DNA of 64,000 nt from Herbidospora yilanensis (lineage in GTDB: Bacteria > Actinomycetota > Actinomycetes > Streptosporangiales > Streptosporangiaceae): contig NZ_BBXE01000030.1 of NCBI RefSeq assembly GCF_001570565.1, positions 1-64,000 of the forward strand. The letters run 5' to 3'. How positions within the stretch are numbered: position 1 is the stretch's first letter; each line of letters opens with the position of its first letter. Made by a program: the position numbers and the translations under genes. The notes below the pieces were generated by a model that saw nothing but the letters and a program-made list of their open reading frames with translations, did not search any database and was not told the origin of the DNA. Shown piece after piece: positions 56,673-64,000 of the stretch.

Positions 56673-57158
56673 ATGCTTGCCAAATTCGCGGCGTTGAGCG
56701 TCGCCGGGATCATGACGCTGGGCACGCTCGGCGCCGCCCTCCCCTCGAAACCGGGGGACGAGGCGAAACGCCGGGTGGTCGTCTCCGGGACCGTCTACAT
56801 CATGGACGACGAGAACTTCGGAACCAACGAACGTTGCACCTACTCGCTGCTGGACAACGACCTCGTCTACAACAGCCAGCAGATGGTGATCGACCAGAGC
56901 TGGTCCTGCGGCGGGGAGGTCCTCACCGAGCTGCACGGCTTCGTCGATCTTCTGCCGGGTGACGCCATCCGCTACCACGGCGAAGTCGTGCTTCGTGAGG
57001 GGCGGTGCGGCTGCCAGGACGACACGATCCGGGTGCGCAGAAGCTTCAACCAGGTCGTCCAGCCCGACACCCAGGCCCGGGTGGCCACGGGGCGCGTCGA
57101 ATGGAGCGGCGGCGACGCCACCGACATCACTCTGCAGGTGCTGAACATCAACGCCTGA
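56673..57158 (+). CDS. Small secreted protein of unknown function
   Basis: This 161-residue protein has a signal peptide (MLAKFAALSVAGIMTLGTLG, with cleavage expected near ALP-SK). The mature part is polar and beta-rich, with four cysteines (ERCTYS, SWSCGG, GRCGC) that may form disulfides. An ATG after GGGAGAGA sets the start. It ends 16 bp from the convergent monooxygenase stop. I do not recognise the family. Confidence 0.7.
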   Translation: MLAKFAALSVAGIMTLGTLGAALPSKPGDEAKRRVVVSGTVYIMDDENFGTNERCTYSLLDNDLVYNSQQMVIDQSWSCGGEVLTELHGFVDLLPGDAIRYHGEVVLREGRCGCQDDTIRVRRSFNQVVQPDTQARVATGRVEWSGGDATDITLQVLNINA

Positions 57159-57174
57159 CGGCAGGCGGCCGGGT

Positions 57175-58596
57175 TCAGGTCCCCGCGCGACGGGGGGAGG
57201 CGCCCGCCAGGTCGGTCACGACCTGGTCGAGGTGGGTGGTGTCGGTGCCCGCCCAGCCCACGTATCCGTCTGGGCGGACGAGCATCGACGGGCCGCCGGT
57301 CGTGGCGGGCGCCGCCACGCGGACCCGGTCGTGCCGGGCGGCGACGCCGGCGGCGCGGATGAGGACGAAGTGGCCGCCGCGCAGCGCTTCGTACAGCCGG
57401 CCGCCGCCGGCGAGTGCGACGTCCGGGGCCCGGGTGCCGACCAGGGCGTGCGCGCCGCGGGGCGCGGGGTAGGTGTAGCCGACGCCGCTGACCTGCCCCA
57501 TGACCTTCGTGCGGATCCGGGCGACGGACAACGCGCGGCGTACCGCGAAGCCGCGGATCGCGCGGCCGACCGGCGACTTGAGCATGGCGCCCCTGATGAT
57601 GGCGCCGCTGCTGCGCAGCACCGAACGGCCGACCGGGTGGCGTTCGGTCTGGTAGGTGTCGAGCAGGCGGTCGGGCGCGCCGCGCAACACCGCCGCCAGC
57701 TTCCAGCTCAGGTTGGCCGCGTCCTGCAGCCCGGTGTTCATGCCCTGGCCGCCGGCGGGGGAGTGGGCGTGGGCGGCGTCTCCGGCCAGGAAGACGCGGC
57801 CCACGCGGTAGTCGGGCACCTGCCGTTCGTCGCTGTGGAAACGCGACAACCAGCGCGGGTCGTGCATGCCGAAGTCGGTGCCCAGCGCGCGTCTGGTGAC
57901 GTCCTGGACCTCTTCCAGGGTGAGCGGCTCGTCGTCGGGAACGGCGCGGCGGCGGTCCCAGGCGAAGACCCGGTAGTAGCCGTCGCCGAAGGGCGCGACG
58001 AAGGCGAACGCGTCGCCGACCCCGTTGACGGTCAGCATCTCCGCGGGCCGCTCGGCGACCCGCACGTCCGCGAGCATGATGGACTTCAGCACCGACCTGC
58101 CGGGGAAGGGCTGGCCGACGGCCTGGCGCACCGCGCTCCGGAAGCCGTCGGCGCCCACGACGTAGGCGGCGCGGCGGGTCTGGCCGGTGGTGGTGACGGT
58201 GACCCCGGTGTCGTCCTGCCGCAGGCGGACGACCTCGGCGTTGTGCACGATCTCGACGCCGGCCGCGAGCGCCCGCTCCAGGAGCAGCTTCTCCACGTTG
58301 TACTGCGGGGTGATCAGCAGGTAGGGAAAGCGGCTGGGCAGCCCGCCGAGGTCGACGGTCACCCGGTCGAACAGCCTCAGCTCACTGAGCGTCGCGCCGG
58401 TGGACACCAGGCGGTCGGCCAGGCCTCGTGCGTCCAGTTGCTCCAGAGTCCTGGCGTGCACGCCGAATGCGCGCGAGAGGTTGGAGATCCCGCCGTCGCG
58501 GCGCTCCAGGATCGTGACGGAGACGCCGGCCTCGGCCAGGTCGCCCGCCAGCAACAGCCCGGTGGGTCCCGCGCCCACCACGATCACGTCGGTCAT
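57175..58596 (-). CDS. FAD-dependent aromatic-type monooxygenase
   Basis: This 473-residue protein has the class A flavoprotein hydroxylase fold. The N-terminal GxGxxG is VVGAGPTGLLLAGDL, followed by GADGFRSAVR (the DG motif) and FLAGDAAHAHSPAGGQGMNTG (the GD motif), then a C-terminal domain ending ATTGGPSMLVRPDGYVGW. Relatives hydroxylate phenols and polyketides. The start is behind AAGGAGGGG. It is divergently transcribed from a TetR regulator across 91 bp containing operator-like repeats, so it is probably that regulator's target. It lies 3.7 kb beyond the PKS operon, so a tailoring role is possible but not supported by the layout. Confidence 0.9.
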   Translation of the reverse strand: MTDVIVVGAGPTGLLLAGDLAEAGVSVTILERRDGGISNLSRAFGVHARTLEQLDARGLADRLVSTGATLSELRLFDRVTVDLGGLPSRFPYLLITPQYNVEKLLLERALAAGVEIVHNAEVVRLRQDDTGVTVTTTGQTRRAAYVVGADGFRSAVRQAVGQPFPGRSVLKSIMLADVRVAERPAEMLTVNGVGDAFAFVAPFGDGYYRVFAWDRRRAVPDDEPLTLEEVQDVTRRALGTDFGMHDPRWLSRFHSDERQVPDYRVGRVFLAGDAAHAHSPAGGQGMNTGLQDAANLSWKLAAVLRGAPDRLLDTYQTERHPVGRSVLRSSGAIIRGAMLKSPVGRAIRGFAVRRALSVARIRTKVMGQVSGVGYTYPAPRGAHALVGTRAPDVALAGGGRLYEALRGGHFVLIRAAGVAARHDRVRVAAPATTGGPSMLVRPDGYVGWAGTDTTHLDQVVTDLAGASPRRAGT

Positions 58597-58614
58597 GACG
58601 CCCCTCCTTGAGGA

Positions 58615-58630
58615 GTCAACGTTTGTTGGC
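58615..58630. promoter_or_regulatory. Second operator-like element (GTCAACnnnnGTTGGC)
   Basis: GTCAACGTTTGTTGGC lies between the monooxygenase ribosome site and the TetR operator. It repeats the pattern found at 58658-58673 (12 of 12 fixed bases), 43 bp away, about four helical turns. Confidence 0.6.
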
Positions 58631-58656
58631 ATCAGTAGAACCCGGCGCGCCTGGCA

Positions 58657-58688
58657 TGTCAACAAGTGTTGGCCTACACTTGTTGACA
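58657..58688. promoter_or_regulatory. Perfect TetR-type inverted-repeat operator
   Basis: TGTCAACAAGTGT and its exact reverse complement ACACTTGTTGACA flank a 6-bp spacer (13-bp arms, 32 bp in all). The right arm ends on the first base of the regulator's ATG, so bound protein would block its own transcription and translation start. It also sits in the divergent promoter of the monooxygenase. Confidence 0.85.
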
Positions 58689-59266
58689 TGGCATCGACGA
58701 TCAAGGGGCGACGCTCGGACGCCACCAAGGAGGCGATACTCGCCGCCGCGCGCGAACTGTTCGCCAGCGACGGATACGAACGCGCCACCATCCGGGCCAT
58801 CGCCGCGAGCGCGGGAATCGACCCGGCCATGGTCATGCGCTACTTCGAGAACAAGGAGAAGCTCTTCGCCGCCGCCGCCGAGTTCGACCTGCGCATCCCC
58901 GATCTCGCGGGCACCCCCCGCGAGCAGATCGGCGCGAGGATCGCCGGCCACGTCATCGACCGCTGGGACGGCGACGAGACCCTCATGGCGCTGCTGCGGG
59001 CCGCGGTCACCCACCAGGCCGCCGCCGACCGCATGCGGGAGATCTTCGCCACCCAGCTCCGCCCCGCGGTCCTGGCCATCGCTCCCGACGAGGCCGTCAC
59101 CCGCGCCGGTCTGGTCGCCACCCAGGTCCTCGGCCTCGCCCTGACCCGGTACGTGCTGCGCCTGCCGCCGGTCACCGCCATGGACAGGGACGCGGTCGTC
59201 GCCTGGCTCGGTCCCACCCTGCAGAACTATCTGACCGGCCCCCGGCCGGGCCACGAGGCCCCGTGA
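58688..59266 (+). CDS. TetR-family transcriptional regulator
   Basis: This 192-residue protein has an N-terminal helix-turn-helix of the TetR family (AILAAARELFASDGYERATI and RAIAASAGIDPAMVMRYF), followed by a helical ligand-binding part with RAAVTHQAAADRMREIF. The ATG lies at the end of a perfect inverted repeat and there is little leader, so it should be translated from a very short leader and repress itself. The likely target is the divergent monooxygenase. The inducer is unknown. Confidence 0.9.
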   Translation: MASTIKGRRSDATKEAILAAARELFASDGYERATIRAIAASAGIDPAMVMRYFENKEKLFAAAAEFDLRIPDLAGTPREQIGARIAGHVIDRWDGDETLMALLRAAVTHQAAADRMREIFATQLRPAVLAIAPDEAVTRAGLVATQVLGLALTRYVLRLPPVTAMDRDAVVAWLGPTLQNYLTGPRPGHEAP

Positions 59267-59308
59267 CCGGATGCCGGGCCGCCCGCCGGTGGCACGGTCA
59301 CTCCGGGG

Positions 59309-59653
59309 GTGCGGCAACGCCGCTTCGCCCAGGGCTACGAGACGCCCGCGCGGGCGCTCGCGTCCCTGGCGGCGGCGCTGGCCGTGCTCACCCTCCCCGC
59401 GCCGTTCCTGCTCGGCCCGTGGTGGGCCGCGCCGCCGGCGCTGGCGCTGGCCGCGTGGGCGCTCGGCGACGCCGGGATGTTCCGGTTCGTGTTCGGCCGC
59501 AAGTGCCCGCTGTTCGGCGCCTACTTCGTCGCCGTCCACTTCGTGGTCGGGCTCGTCATCCTCGCGGGCGTCGCGGCCGGCGCCCTCCAGTGGCTGGCCT
59601 CCCCCTCCTTCCGGCGCCTGTACGACGCCCGCACCCCCGAGCCGGCCCGTTGA
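59309..59653 (+). pseudogene. Probable C-terminal remnant of a GT2 membrane glycosyltransferase
   Basis: This 114-residue frame has a GTG start and no good ribosome site. It encodes three hydrophobic segments and the stretch MFRFVFGRKCPLFGAYFVAVHF. This resembles the membrane tail that follows the catalytic domain in GT2 glycosyltransferases (FFRF-RRRGPLFA--VPLH pattern). No GT2 catalytic domain is present upstream, where the TetR gene stands. It may be a decayed fragment or a real small membrane protein. Its stop overlaps the next start (TTGA). Confidence 0.45.
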
Positions 59654-60669
59654 GGAAGGCGGCGGGGTTCGCGGCGGCCGGCTGGCTGGGTTTCGTGATC
59701 CTGCACCACCTGCTCACGGGCCGGTTCTGGGTATGGCTGATCCCCGACATGATCCCGCCCGCCCTCTATCTGGCCGTGCCGGTGACCATCCTGGCGGCCG
59801 CCCGGTGCCGCGGCCGGGCGGCGCTGCTGGCGGCCGGATCGTTGCTGCTCGGCGCCGCGCACGCCGGCCTCAACCCCGCCGCGCTGACCGCCCCGGACGG
59901 GCCGCCTCCGCCCGGGGCGGTGCGGGTGTTCTCGTGGAACACCGAATACTGGCACCAGGACGACGACCCCCGCGCCTTCTACCGGTTCCTCACCGACCAG
60001 CACGCCGACGTCTACGTCCTGCAGGAGTACCTCAACTGGGTCGGCGACCAGCCCCGCGAGGCCGGCGACCTGGCGGCGCTGCGGCGCGAGTTCCCCGGCT
60101 ACCACCTCGCGGCCGAGGGGGAGCTCGTCACGCTGTCGCGTTTCCCCGTCACGGCCGTCCGCCGGGTCGGCCCGGCGGCCGATCTGGGACCCCGCCCCTC
60201 GTGGCGGGCGGCCTTCGACCTCGCCAAGATCCTCCGCACCGACCTGCGGATCGGCGCCTCGACCCTGTCGGTCTACAACGTCCACGTCCCGGCCCAGTAC
60301 GTGCTGAACGAGAACCCCTTCACCGCGCGCTTCTACACGGAGCTGCGCGGCCGGGGCGAGCGCCGCGCCGCCCAGTTCGGCGGCCTGCTGGCCGACCTCG
60401 CCGCCAACCCGGCCGCAGCCCTGGTCAGCGGCGACTTCAACAGCACCGGCGCGATGGGGGAGCTGCGCCCGCTGTTCGACCGGCTGACGAGCGCGAACAC
60501 GGCGAACCGCGCGATCTACCCCACGTCGTGGTATGCGGGCGTGTTGCCGCTGTGGCAGCTCGACTGGACCTTCACCACGGGGGTGACCGTGCACACGAGC
60601 GAACTGGCGGACCCGCGCGGCCTGTCCGACCACCGGGCCCAATCGCTGGCGATCACCATGCGTCGGTAA
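59650..60669 (+). CDS. Membrane-anchored endonuclease/exonuclease/phosphatase family protein
   Basis: This 339-residue protein, with TTG start overlapping the upstream stop, has about three N-terminal transmembrane helices (residues 1-75) and then an EEP domain. The EEP domain has N97 in FSWNTEYW, E126 in LQEY, D262/N264 in SGDFNSTG and H328 in LSDHRAQS, which together form the metal-dependent phosphodiesterase site. Such proteins cleave phosphodiesters of nucleic acids or lipids. The membrane anchor places the catalytic part outside the cell or at the membrane. The exact substrate is unknown. An upstream start in the same frame is unlikely, as that part is a shadow of the preceding genes. 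Confidence 0.8.
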   Translation: MRKAAGFAAAGWLGFVILHHLLTGRFWVWLIPDMIPPALYLAVPVTILAAARCRGRAALLAAGSLLLGAAHAGLNPAALTAPDGPPPPGAVRVFSWNTEYWHQDDDPRAFYRFLTDQHADVYVLQEYLNWVGDQPREAGDLAALRREFPGYHLAAEGELVTLSRFPVTAVRRVGPAADLGPRPSWRAAFDLAKILRTDLRIGASTLSVYNVHVPAQYVLNENPFTARFYTELRGRGERRAAQFGGLLADLAANPAAALVSGDFNSTGAMGELRPLFDRLTSANTANRAIYPTSWYAGVLPLWQLDWTFTTGVTVHTSELADPRGLSDHRAQSLAITMRR

Positions 60670-60725
60670 ATGTCACCCCATGGGCAGCCGCCCGCGATGC
60701 ATCATGGGCCGACGCCAGGCGATCC

Positions 60726-60730
60726 GGAGG
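60726..60730 (+). promoter_or_regulatory. Ribosome site choosing GTG 60736
   Basis: GGAGG lies 5 bases before GTG 60736. The in-frame ATG at 60670 directly follows the upstream TAA and has no ribosome site. Confidence 0.7.
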
Positions 60731-60735
60731 TCCTC

Positions 60736-62445
60736 GTGAAGAAGAAACGTACAAAATCCGCGGACCTCCAGAACAAGAAGCAGAAGAAGGCCGACCCGAA
60801 GCAGCCTTTGATCGACAAGGTGTTCGCCCAGCTCAACACCCAGCAGGCGCCCGTGGTCATCGACCTGACGGACGACGAACCCGCCGCCCCTCCAATCGCC
60901 CCGCAGCTCCCGGTGCAGCTCCCGGTGCAGCTCCCGGTGCAGATTCCGGTCCAGATCCCCGTGCAGGTCCTCCCGGTGCAGGCGGGTCCCTCGGCGGCCG
61001 ACCTGGCCCGCCAGGCGCTCACGCAGCACACGCCGTTCGGGTCCCTGGCCGACATCCGGGCCTTCGTGACGCAGAACTCCCAGGCCGTCGCCACCCTGCT
61101 GAACCCTCCCGACGGCGAAGGGGCCAGGGCCCTGATCGCGGCGGCCCGCCTGGTGGTGACCGACCTTCCCCATGACCTGTTCGTCTCCGGGGAGGGCGAC
61201 CGGCTTCTCTGGGAGGTCATCGGCCGGGCGCTGAACCTGAAGTCGACGCATCCCGTCGAGATGTACGCCGAGATGGCCTCCTGCGTGCAGGACGTCCCGG
61301 CCAGGGACGGACGACCGGCGCCCATCGAGGCGATCAACGCGGCGGTGATCGCCGCCGAGGGCGCCAACTGGTTCGCGACCGACTTCCAGAAGATGGTCGC
61401 CGAACACGTCGCGCGGGGCGCCTACGCCAAGACCGTGCACGTCGGCGAGGCGCCCGTCAACAACGACACCAAACACGGCAAGTGGAAGGACTACCGGGAC
61501 GCGGCCAAGCGCCGCATCACGGAGGTCTTCGCGCGGCGGAAGACCGAACTGGGACCGACCTACCAGTCGGCCCTCGGCACGATGGCCAAGAGGGCCGACC
61601 TGAAGGACGACCGGTCCCGCGACCGGCTGGCAGACCTGCTCTACTGCCTCGACCCGGCGAGGTTCTGCGTCGCCGTGCTCCAGAAGGGCCGTGACATCGC
61701 CGTCTTCGCCAACGTCGGCGACGAGGGGCTCGCCGTGAGCATGGACCGGCTCCTGGCCGCCTCCCGCCTGTCGGGCCAGGCCCGCGAGGAGGCGATCGCC
61801 GAACTCATGCCCCGGCTCGTCCAGAAGACCAAGGACGAGGCCAAGTTCGTCAAGACGCGCCGCCGCCTGATCAAGACGCTCGACCATCTGGCCGAGACGG
61901 AGGCCGCCCACGGCCGGATCCGGGTCAGGGCGATCCCCACCGAGGTCGAGGGCATGCACGCCGAGATGCAGGCCGCCACCGTCGCCAAGGCCATGCCCGA
62001 CGGCGGCGGCTCACTGGGCGTCTCCAAGTTGTGCTGCATGCAGTGCTATCTGGCGCTCACCCTGGGAGACCCGAACCTGTTCGACCGCCCGCTGGCCACC
62101 CACCAGAACTCCTACCGGTGGCCGCCGCCGGCGTTCGTCAACGACCCCGAGGTGCTGCGGAGGCTGTTCGACCTGGACTCCGCGGTGCCCTACAGCAGCG
62201 CCGGCGACCTCGCCCTGCTCAAGGAGGCCATCGAGCAGAACGCGACGAGCGCCCTGGTGAACGCCTACCACTACCTCAAGATGGGCAACGCGAAGATGGA
62301 CTACCTGTCCAGCGGGGACGAGGCCGAGGGCGCCGACGCCGACGTCCACGCCGCCGCCTACCAGGAGTACCTCAGCCGCGCCGAGCCGCTGACGAAGACG
62401 AAGACGAAGAGCGTGCCGGTCAAGAAGCAGCAGCCGAAACAGTGA
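60736..62445 (+). CDS. Putative nucleic-acid deaminase-like protein with eukaryote-like motifs
   Basis: This 569-residue protein has an unusual build. The first 25 residues are strongly basic (KKKRTKS, KKQKK). VVIDLTDDEP follows, a sequence of the SUMO-interaction type, then a proline/glutamine repeat (LPVQ). A helical region of about 300 residues precedes H408-A-E410 and SKLCCMQC (C433, C434, C437). HAE plus SK-CC--C is the zinc and catalytic signature of cytidine/nucleic-acid deaminases, closest in form to the OTT_1508-like group, which occurs in toxins and fungal proteins. The C-terminus has a TKTKTKS repeat. No signal peptide or partner immunity gene is recognised. The function is uncertain: it may be a toxin or defence deaminase, and the zinc site may be structural. 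Confidence 0.6.
   Translation: MKKKRTKSADLQNKKQKKADPKQPLIDKVFAQLNTQQAPVVIDLTDDEPAAPPIAPQLPVQLPVQLPVQIPVQIPVQVLPVQAGPSAADLARQALTQHTPFGSLADIRAFVTQNSQAVATLLNPPDGEGARALIAAARLVVTDLPHDLFVSGEGDRLLWEVIGRALNLKSTHPVEMYAEMASCVQDVPARDGRPAPIEAINAAVIAAEGANWFATDFQKMVAEHVARGAYAKTVHVGEAPVNNDTKHGKWKDYRDAAKRRITEVFARRKTELGPTYQSALGTMAKRADLKDDRSRDRLADLLYCLDPARFCVAVLQKGRDIAVFANVGDEGLAVSMDRLLAASRLSGQAREEAIAELMPRLVQKTKDEAKFVKTRRRLIKTLDHLAETEAAHGRIRVRAIPTEVEGMHAEMQAATVAKAMPDGGGSLGVSKLCCMQCYLALTLGDPNLFDRPLATHQNSYRWPPPAFVNDPEVLRRLFDLDSAVPYSSAGDLALLKEAIEQNATSALVNAYHYLKMGNAKMDYLSSGDEAEGADADVHAAAYQEYLSRAEPLTKTKTKSVPVKKQQPKQ
60907..60981 (+). repeat. 12-bp repeats encoding an LPVQ linker
   Basis: CTCCCGGTGCAG occurs three times in tandem, followed by three degenerate copies. 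It encodes (L/I)PVQ units between the SUMO-motif-like site and the helical region. Confidence 0.85.
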
Positions 62446-62469
62446 CCGGGGCGTGGGCGACACATCCAC

Positions 62470-63432
62470 CTAGGACAGGGAGGCGAGCCAGCCGGTCAGG
62501 ATCTCGTTGACCTCCTCCGGGCGTTCCTGCTGGATCCAGTGGCCGCAGCCGTCGAGCAGGTGCGAGGACACCAGGCCCGGCAGGGTGACCGGGTAGGCCT
62601 CGATGGCGTCGGCCATCCACATGGTGGACGCGTCGAGGGAGCCGCCGGCGAACAGGGACGGCTGGGTGATGGCCGCGCCGTCGAAGTCGGCCAGGTCCTC
62701 CCAGTCGCGGTCCATGTTCCGGTAGCGGTTGAGCGCCCCGCGCATTCCGGTGCGCTCGAACTCGGCCGCGTAGACGTCCAGGTCGTGCTCGCTCAGCCAG
62801 GCCGGCAACCGTCCGGCGGGGAAACGCTCGCGCAGGGTGCCGCCCGGGGAGACGAAGTGGGGGTCGGGGGCGTCGCCGCGCGGCATGGTGTCGGCCGACA
62901 GGGCGGCGTACAAACCGGCGAGCCAGCCTCGGACGTCCGGCTCGATCTCGGCCTCGGCCCGGCCGGGCTCCTGGAAGTAGCTGACGTAGAACTCGTCGCC
63001 GCCGCCCATCGCCGCGAAGACCTCGCTGGGCCGGGGGCCGCCGCGCGGGGCGTAGGGCACGCTCAGCAGCCCGACCGCGCGGAAGACGTCGGGCCTGAGC
63101 AGCGCGGAGTCGGCGGCGATGACCGAGCCCCAGTCGTGCCCGACGATCACCGCCGTCCGTTCGCCCAGGGCGCGCACCACGGCGACGTTGTCGTCGACCA
63201 GCTCCCGCATCCGGTAGGCCGCCACGTCGCCGGGCTTGGACGAACGTCCGTAGCCGCGGACGTCGATCGCGACGGCGCGACAGCCCGCCCCGGCCAGCGC
63301 CGGGAGCTGGTGCCGCCACGAATACCAGGACTCGGGGAACCCGTGCACGAGCAGCACCAGCGGCCCCGACCCCTGTTCGACCAGGTGGACGCGGCCGGCG
63401 GCGCTCTCGACCAGGCGGTGGGTGATCGTCAT
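62470..63432 (-). CDS. Epoxide-hydrolase-like alpha/beta hydrolase
   Basis: This 320-residue protein has the HGFPESWYSWR oxyanion motif, GHDWGS with nucleophile Asp100, and a C-terminal GCGHWIQQERP with the catalytic His. An aspartate in the nucleophile position and the HGFPE motif are typical of soluble epoxide hydrolases, though haloalkane dehalogenases are related. A cap domain with several tyrosines (YVSYFQEPGRAEAE) supports the former. The ATG overlaps the upstream multicopper oxidase stop (ATGA), so the two are co-translated. Confidence 0.85.
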   Translation of the reverse strand: MTITHRLVESAAGRVHLVEQGSGPLVLLVHGFPESWYSWRHQLPALAGAGCRAVAIDVRGYGRSSKPGDVAAYRMRELVDDNVAVVRALGERTAVIVGHDWGSVIAADSALLRPDVFRAVGLLSVPYAPRGGPRPSEVFAAMGGGDEFYVSYFQEPGRAEAEIEPDVRGWLAGLYAALSADTMPRGDAPDPHFVSPGGTLRERFPAGRLPAWLSEHDLDVYAAEFERTGMRGALNRYRNMDRDWEDLADFDGAAITQPSLFAGGSLDASTMWMADAIEAYPVTLPGLVSSHLLDGCGHWIQQERPEEVNEILTGWLASLS

Positions 63433-64000
63433 CGGCCCTCCAGGAGCTGCCACGGGCGCATCATCTCGTTGTCCTCGTGTTCCAGCATGTGGCAGTGCTG
63501 GATGTAGGTCGCGGGCACCGCCGCGCCGGTGGGCAGGTCGAAGCGCAGGACGATCCGGGTGACCATGCCCGGCTGGGCCACCGTCGTGTCCAGCCGGCCC
63601 CGCTCCTGGTCCTCGGGTGCGATCGCCTCTCCCCGCAGGTAGCGCTCCAGGACCGGCCTGGCCTCCGGCCGCCGTCCCCCCGCGATCCACTGGTCGTACG
63701 CCGCCCGGTAGCCCTTCGTGTCGAGGCGCTGGCGGTCGAGCACGTGGAACTGCACCAGGTGGACGTGCATGGCGTGCCCGTCGCCGGACAGGTTGACGTA
63801 CTCCCAGACCTCGGTGGTGCCCACCGTGGGGAAGTCCTCCACCGGGTCGTCGAAGAAGCGCTGGTTGATCGCCAAATGGGTTGACTCGCCCTTCGCGTCC
63901 CGGTTGGCGATCAGGACGAACTGCCGCCGCGGCAGCCCCGGCGTGGGGGTCGGCGGGGGGAGTGGGCGCAGGCGCAGCCGGTCGGGCGGGGTGCTGGTGT
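63429..64000 (-). CDS. Multicopper oxidase, C-terminal part (runs off the window)
   Basis: The frame is open to the right edge, so the N-terminal domains lie outside. The visible end contains two copper-binding signatures, HAMHVHLVQFHVLDRQ and YIQHCHMLEHEDNEMMRPW, the latter giving the type 1/type 3 copper ligands. The sequence around them is like CotA and bilirubin-oxidase types. A Pro-rich stretch (near 63940-63970) precedes NRDAKGESTHLAINQRFFDD. It probably oxidises phenols or bilirubin-like compounds, possibly outside the cell. The N-terminus, and with it any signal peptide, is not visible. Confidence 0.85.
   Translation of the reverse strand, partial: TSTPPDRLRLRPLPPPTPTPGLPRRQFVLIANRDAKGESTHLAINQRFFDDPVEDFPTVGTTEVWEYVNLSGDGHAMHVHLVQFHVLDRQRLDTKGYRAAYDQWIAGGRRPEARPVLERYLRGEAIAPEDQERGRLDTTVAQPGMVTRIVLRFDLPTGAAVPATYIQHCHMLEHEDNEMMRPWQLLEGR

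Noticed and set aside
60907-60981. CRISPR-like repeat
   Set aside because: The repeats are 12 bp, have no spacers and are in frame in a coding region.

Overview
This is high-G+C actinomycete DNA: third codon positions are almost all G or C, and GTG/TTG starts and ATGA-type stop/start overlaps are frequent. The house genes (a DUF1707 protein, many small overlapping operons) fit a filamentous actinomycete. A Streptosporangiales-type host is a guess that the sequence alone cannot settle. Positions 1 to about 53.5 kb form a large modular type I polyketide (PKS) gene cluster. The rest is accessory or housekeeping DNA.

Left edge (1-4.0 kb): the 3' part of an AMP-forming acyl ligase and a coupled fold-III PLP decarboxylase read rightward. 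They resemble the ligase/decarboxylase pair usually annotated as exosortase-A associated, and more distantly the BtrK/VinO decarboxylases. A terminator-like hairpin separates them from a leftward pair: a free-standing condensation-domain protein and a six-helix membrane protein.

Core (4.3-42.2 kb, rightward, apparently one operon): PKS A (KSQ-AT-ACP loading module plus module 1), B (module 2), C (module 3), D (module 4) and E (modules 5 and 6). These are followed by an FkbK/J/I/H-type cassette for hydroxymalonyl-ACP, a type II thioesterase and an Sfp-type phosphopantetheinyl transferase. A convergent leftward operon (53.5-42.2 kb) carries an ABC exporter pair, PKS F (module 7), PKS G (module 8, without an AT domain) and a second acyl-CoA-dehydrogenase-like protein.

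Modules 1-3 are classical actinobacterial KS-AT-DH-KR-ACP modules with coiled-coil docking ends. Modules 4-8 belong to a different lineage: FCSTS-type KS in most, GYSLG-type AT, no DH, and a carrier protein with a GGNSL or GGHSL site. The predicted chain is a propionyl starter, three dehydrated units (methylmalonyl, malonyl, methylmalonyl) and then about five hydroxylated units, some possibly carrying alpha-hydroxyls from hydroxymalonyl. No module has a terminal thioesterase. The stand-alone condensation protein, together with the ligase/decarboxylase pair, is therefore a candidate for release by amide (or ester) formation. That is inference.

Right flank (53.5-64 kb): a PMT/ArnT-like glycosyltransferase, an aminoglycoside-phosphotransferase-like protein, a DUF1707 membrane protein, a small secreted protein, and an FAD monooxygenase divergent from a TetR regulator with a perfect inverted-repeat operator. 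Then come a probable glycosyltransferase-2 remnant, a membrane-anchored endonuclease/exonuclease/phosphatase protein, an unusual deaminase-like protein with SUMO-interaction-like and basic motifs, an epoxide-hydrolase-like protein and the 3' end of a multicopper oxidase gene.
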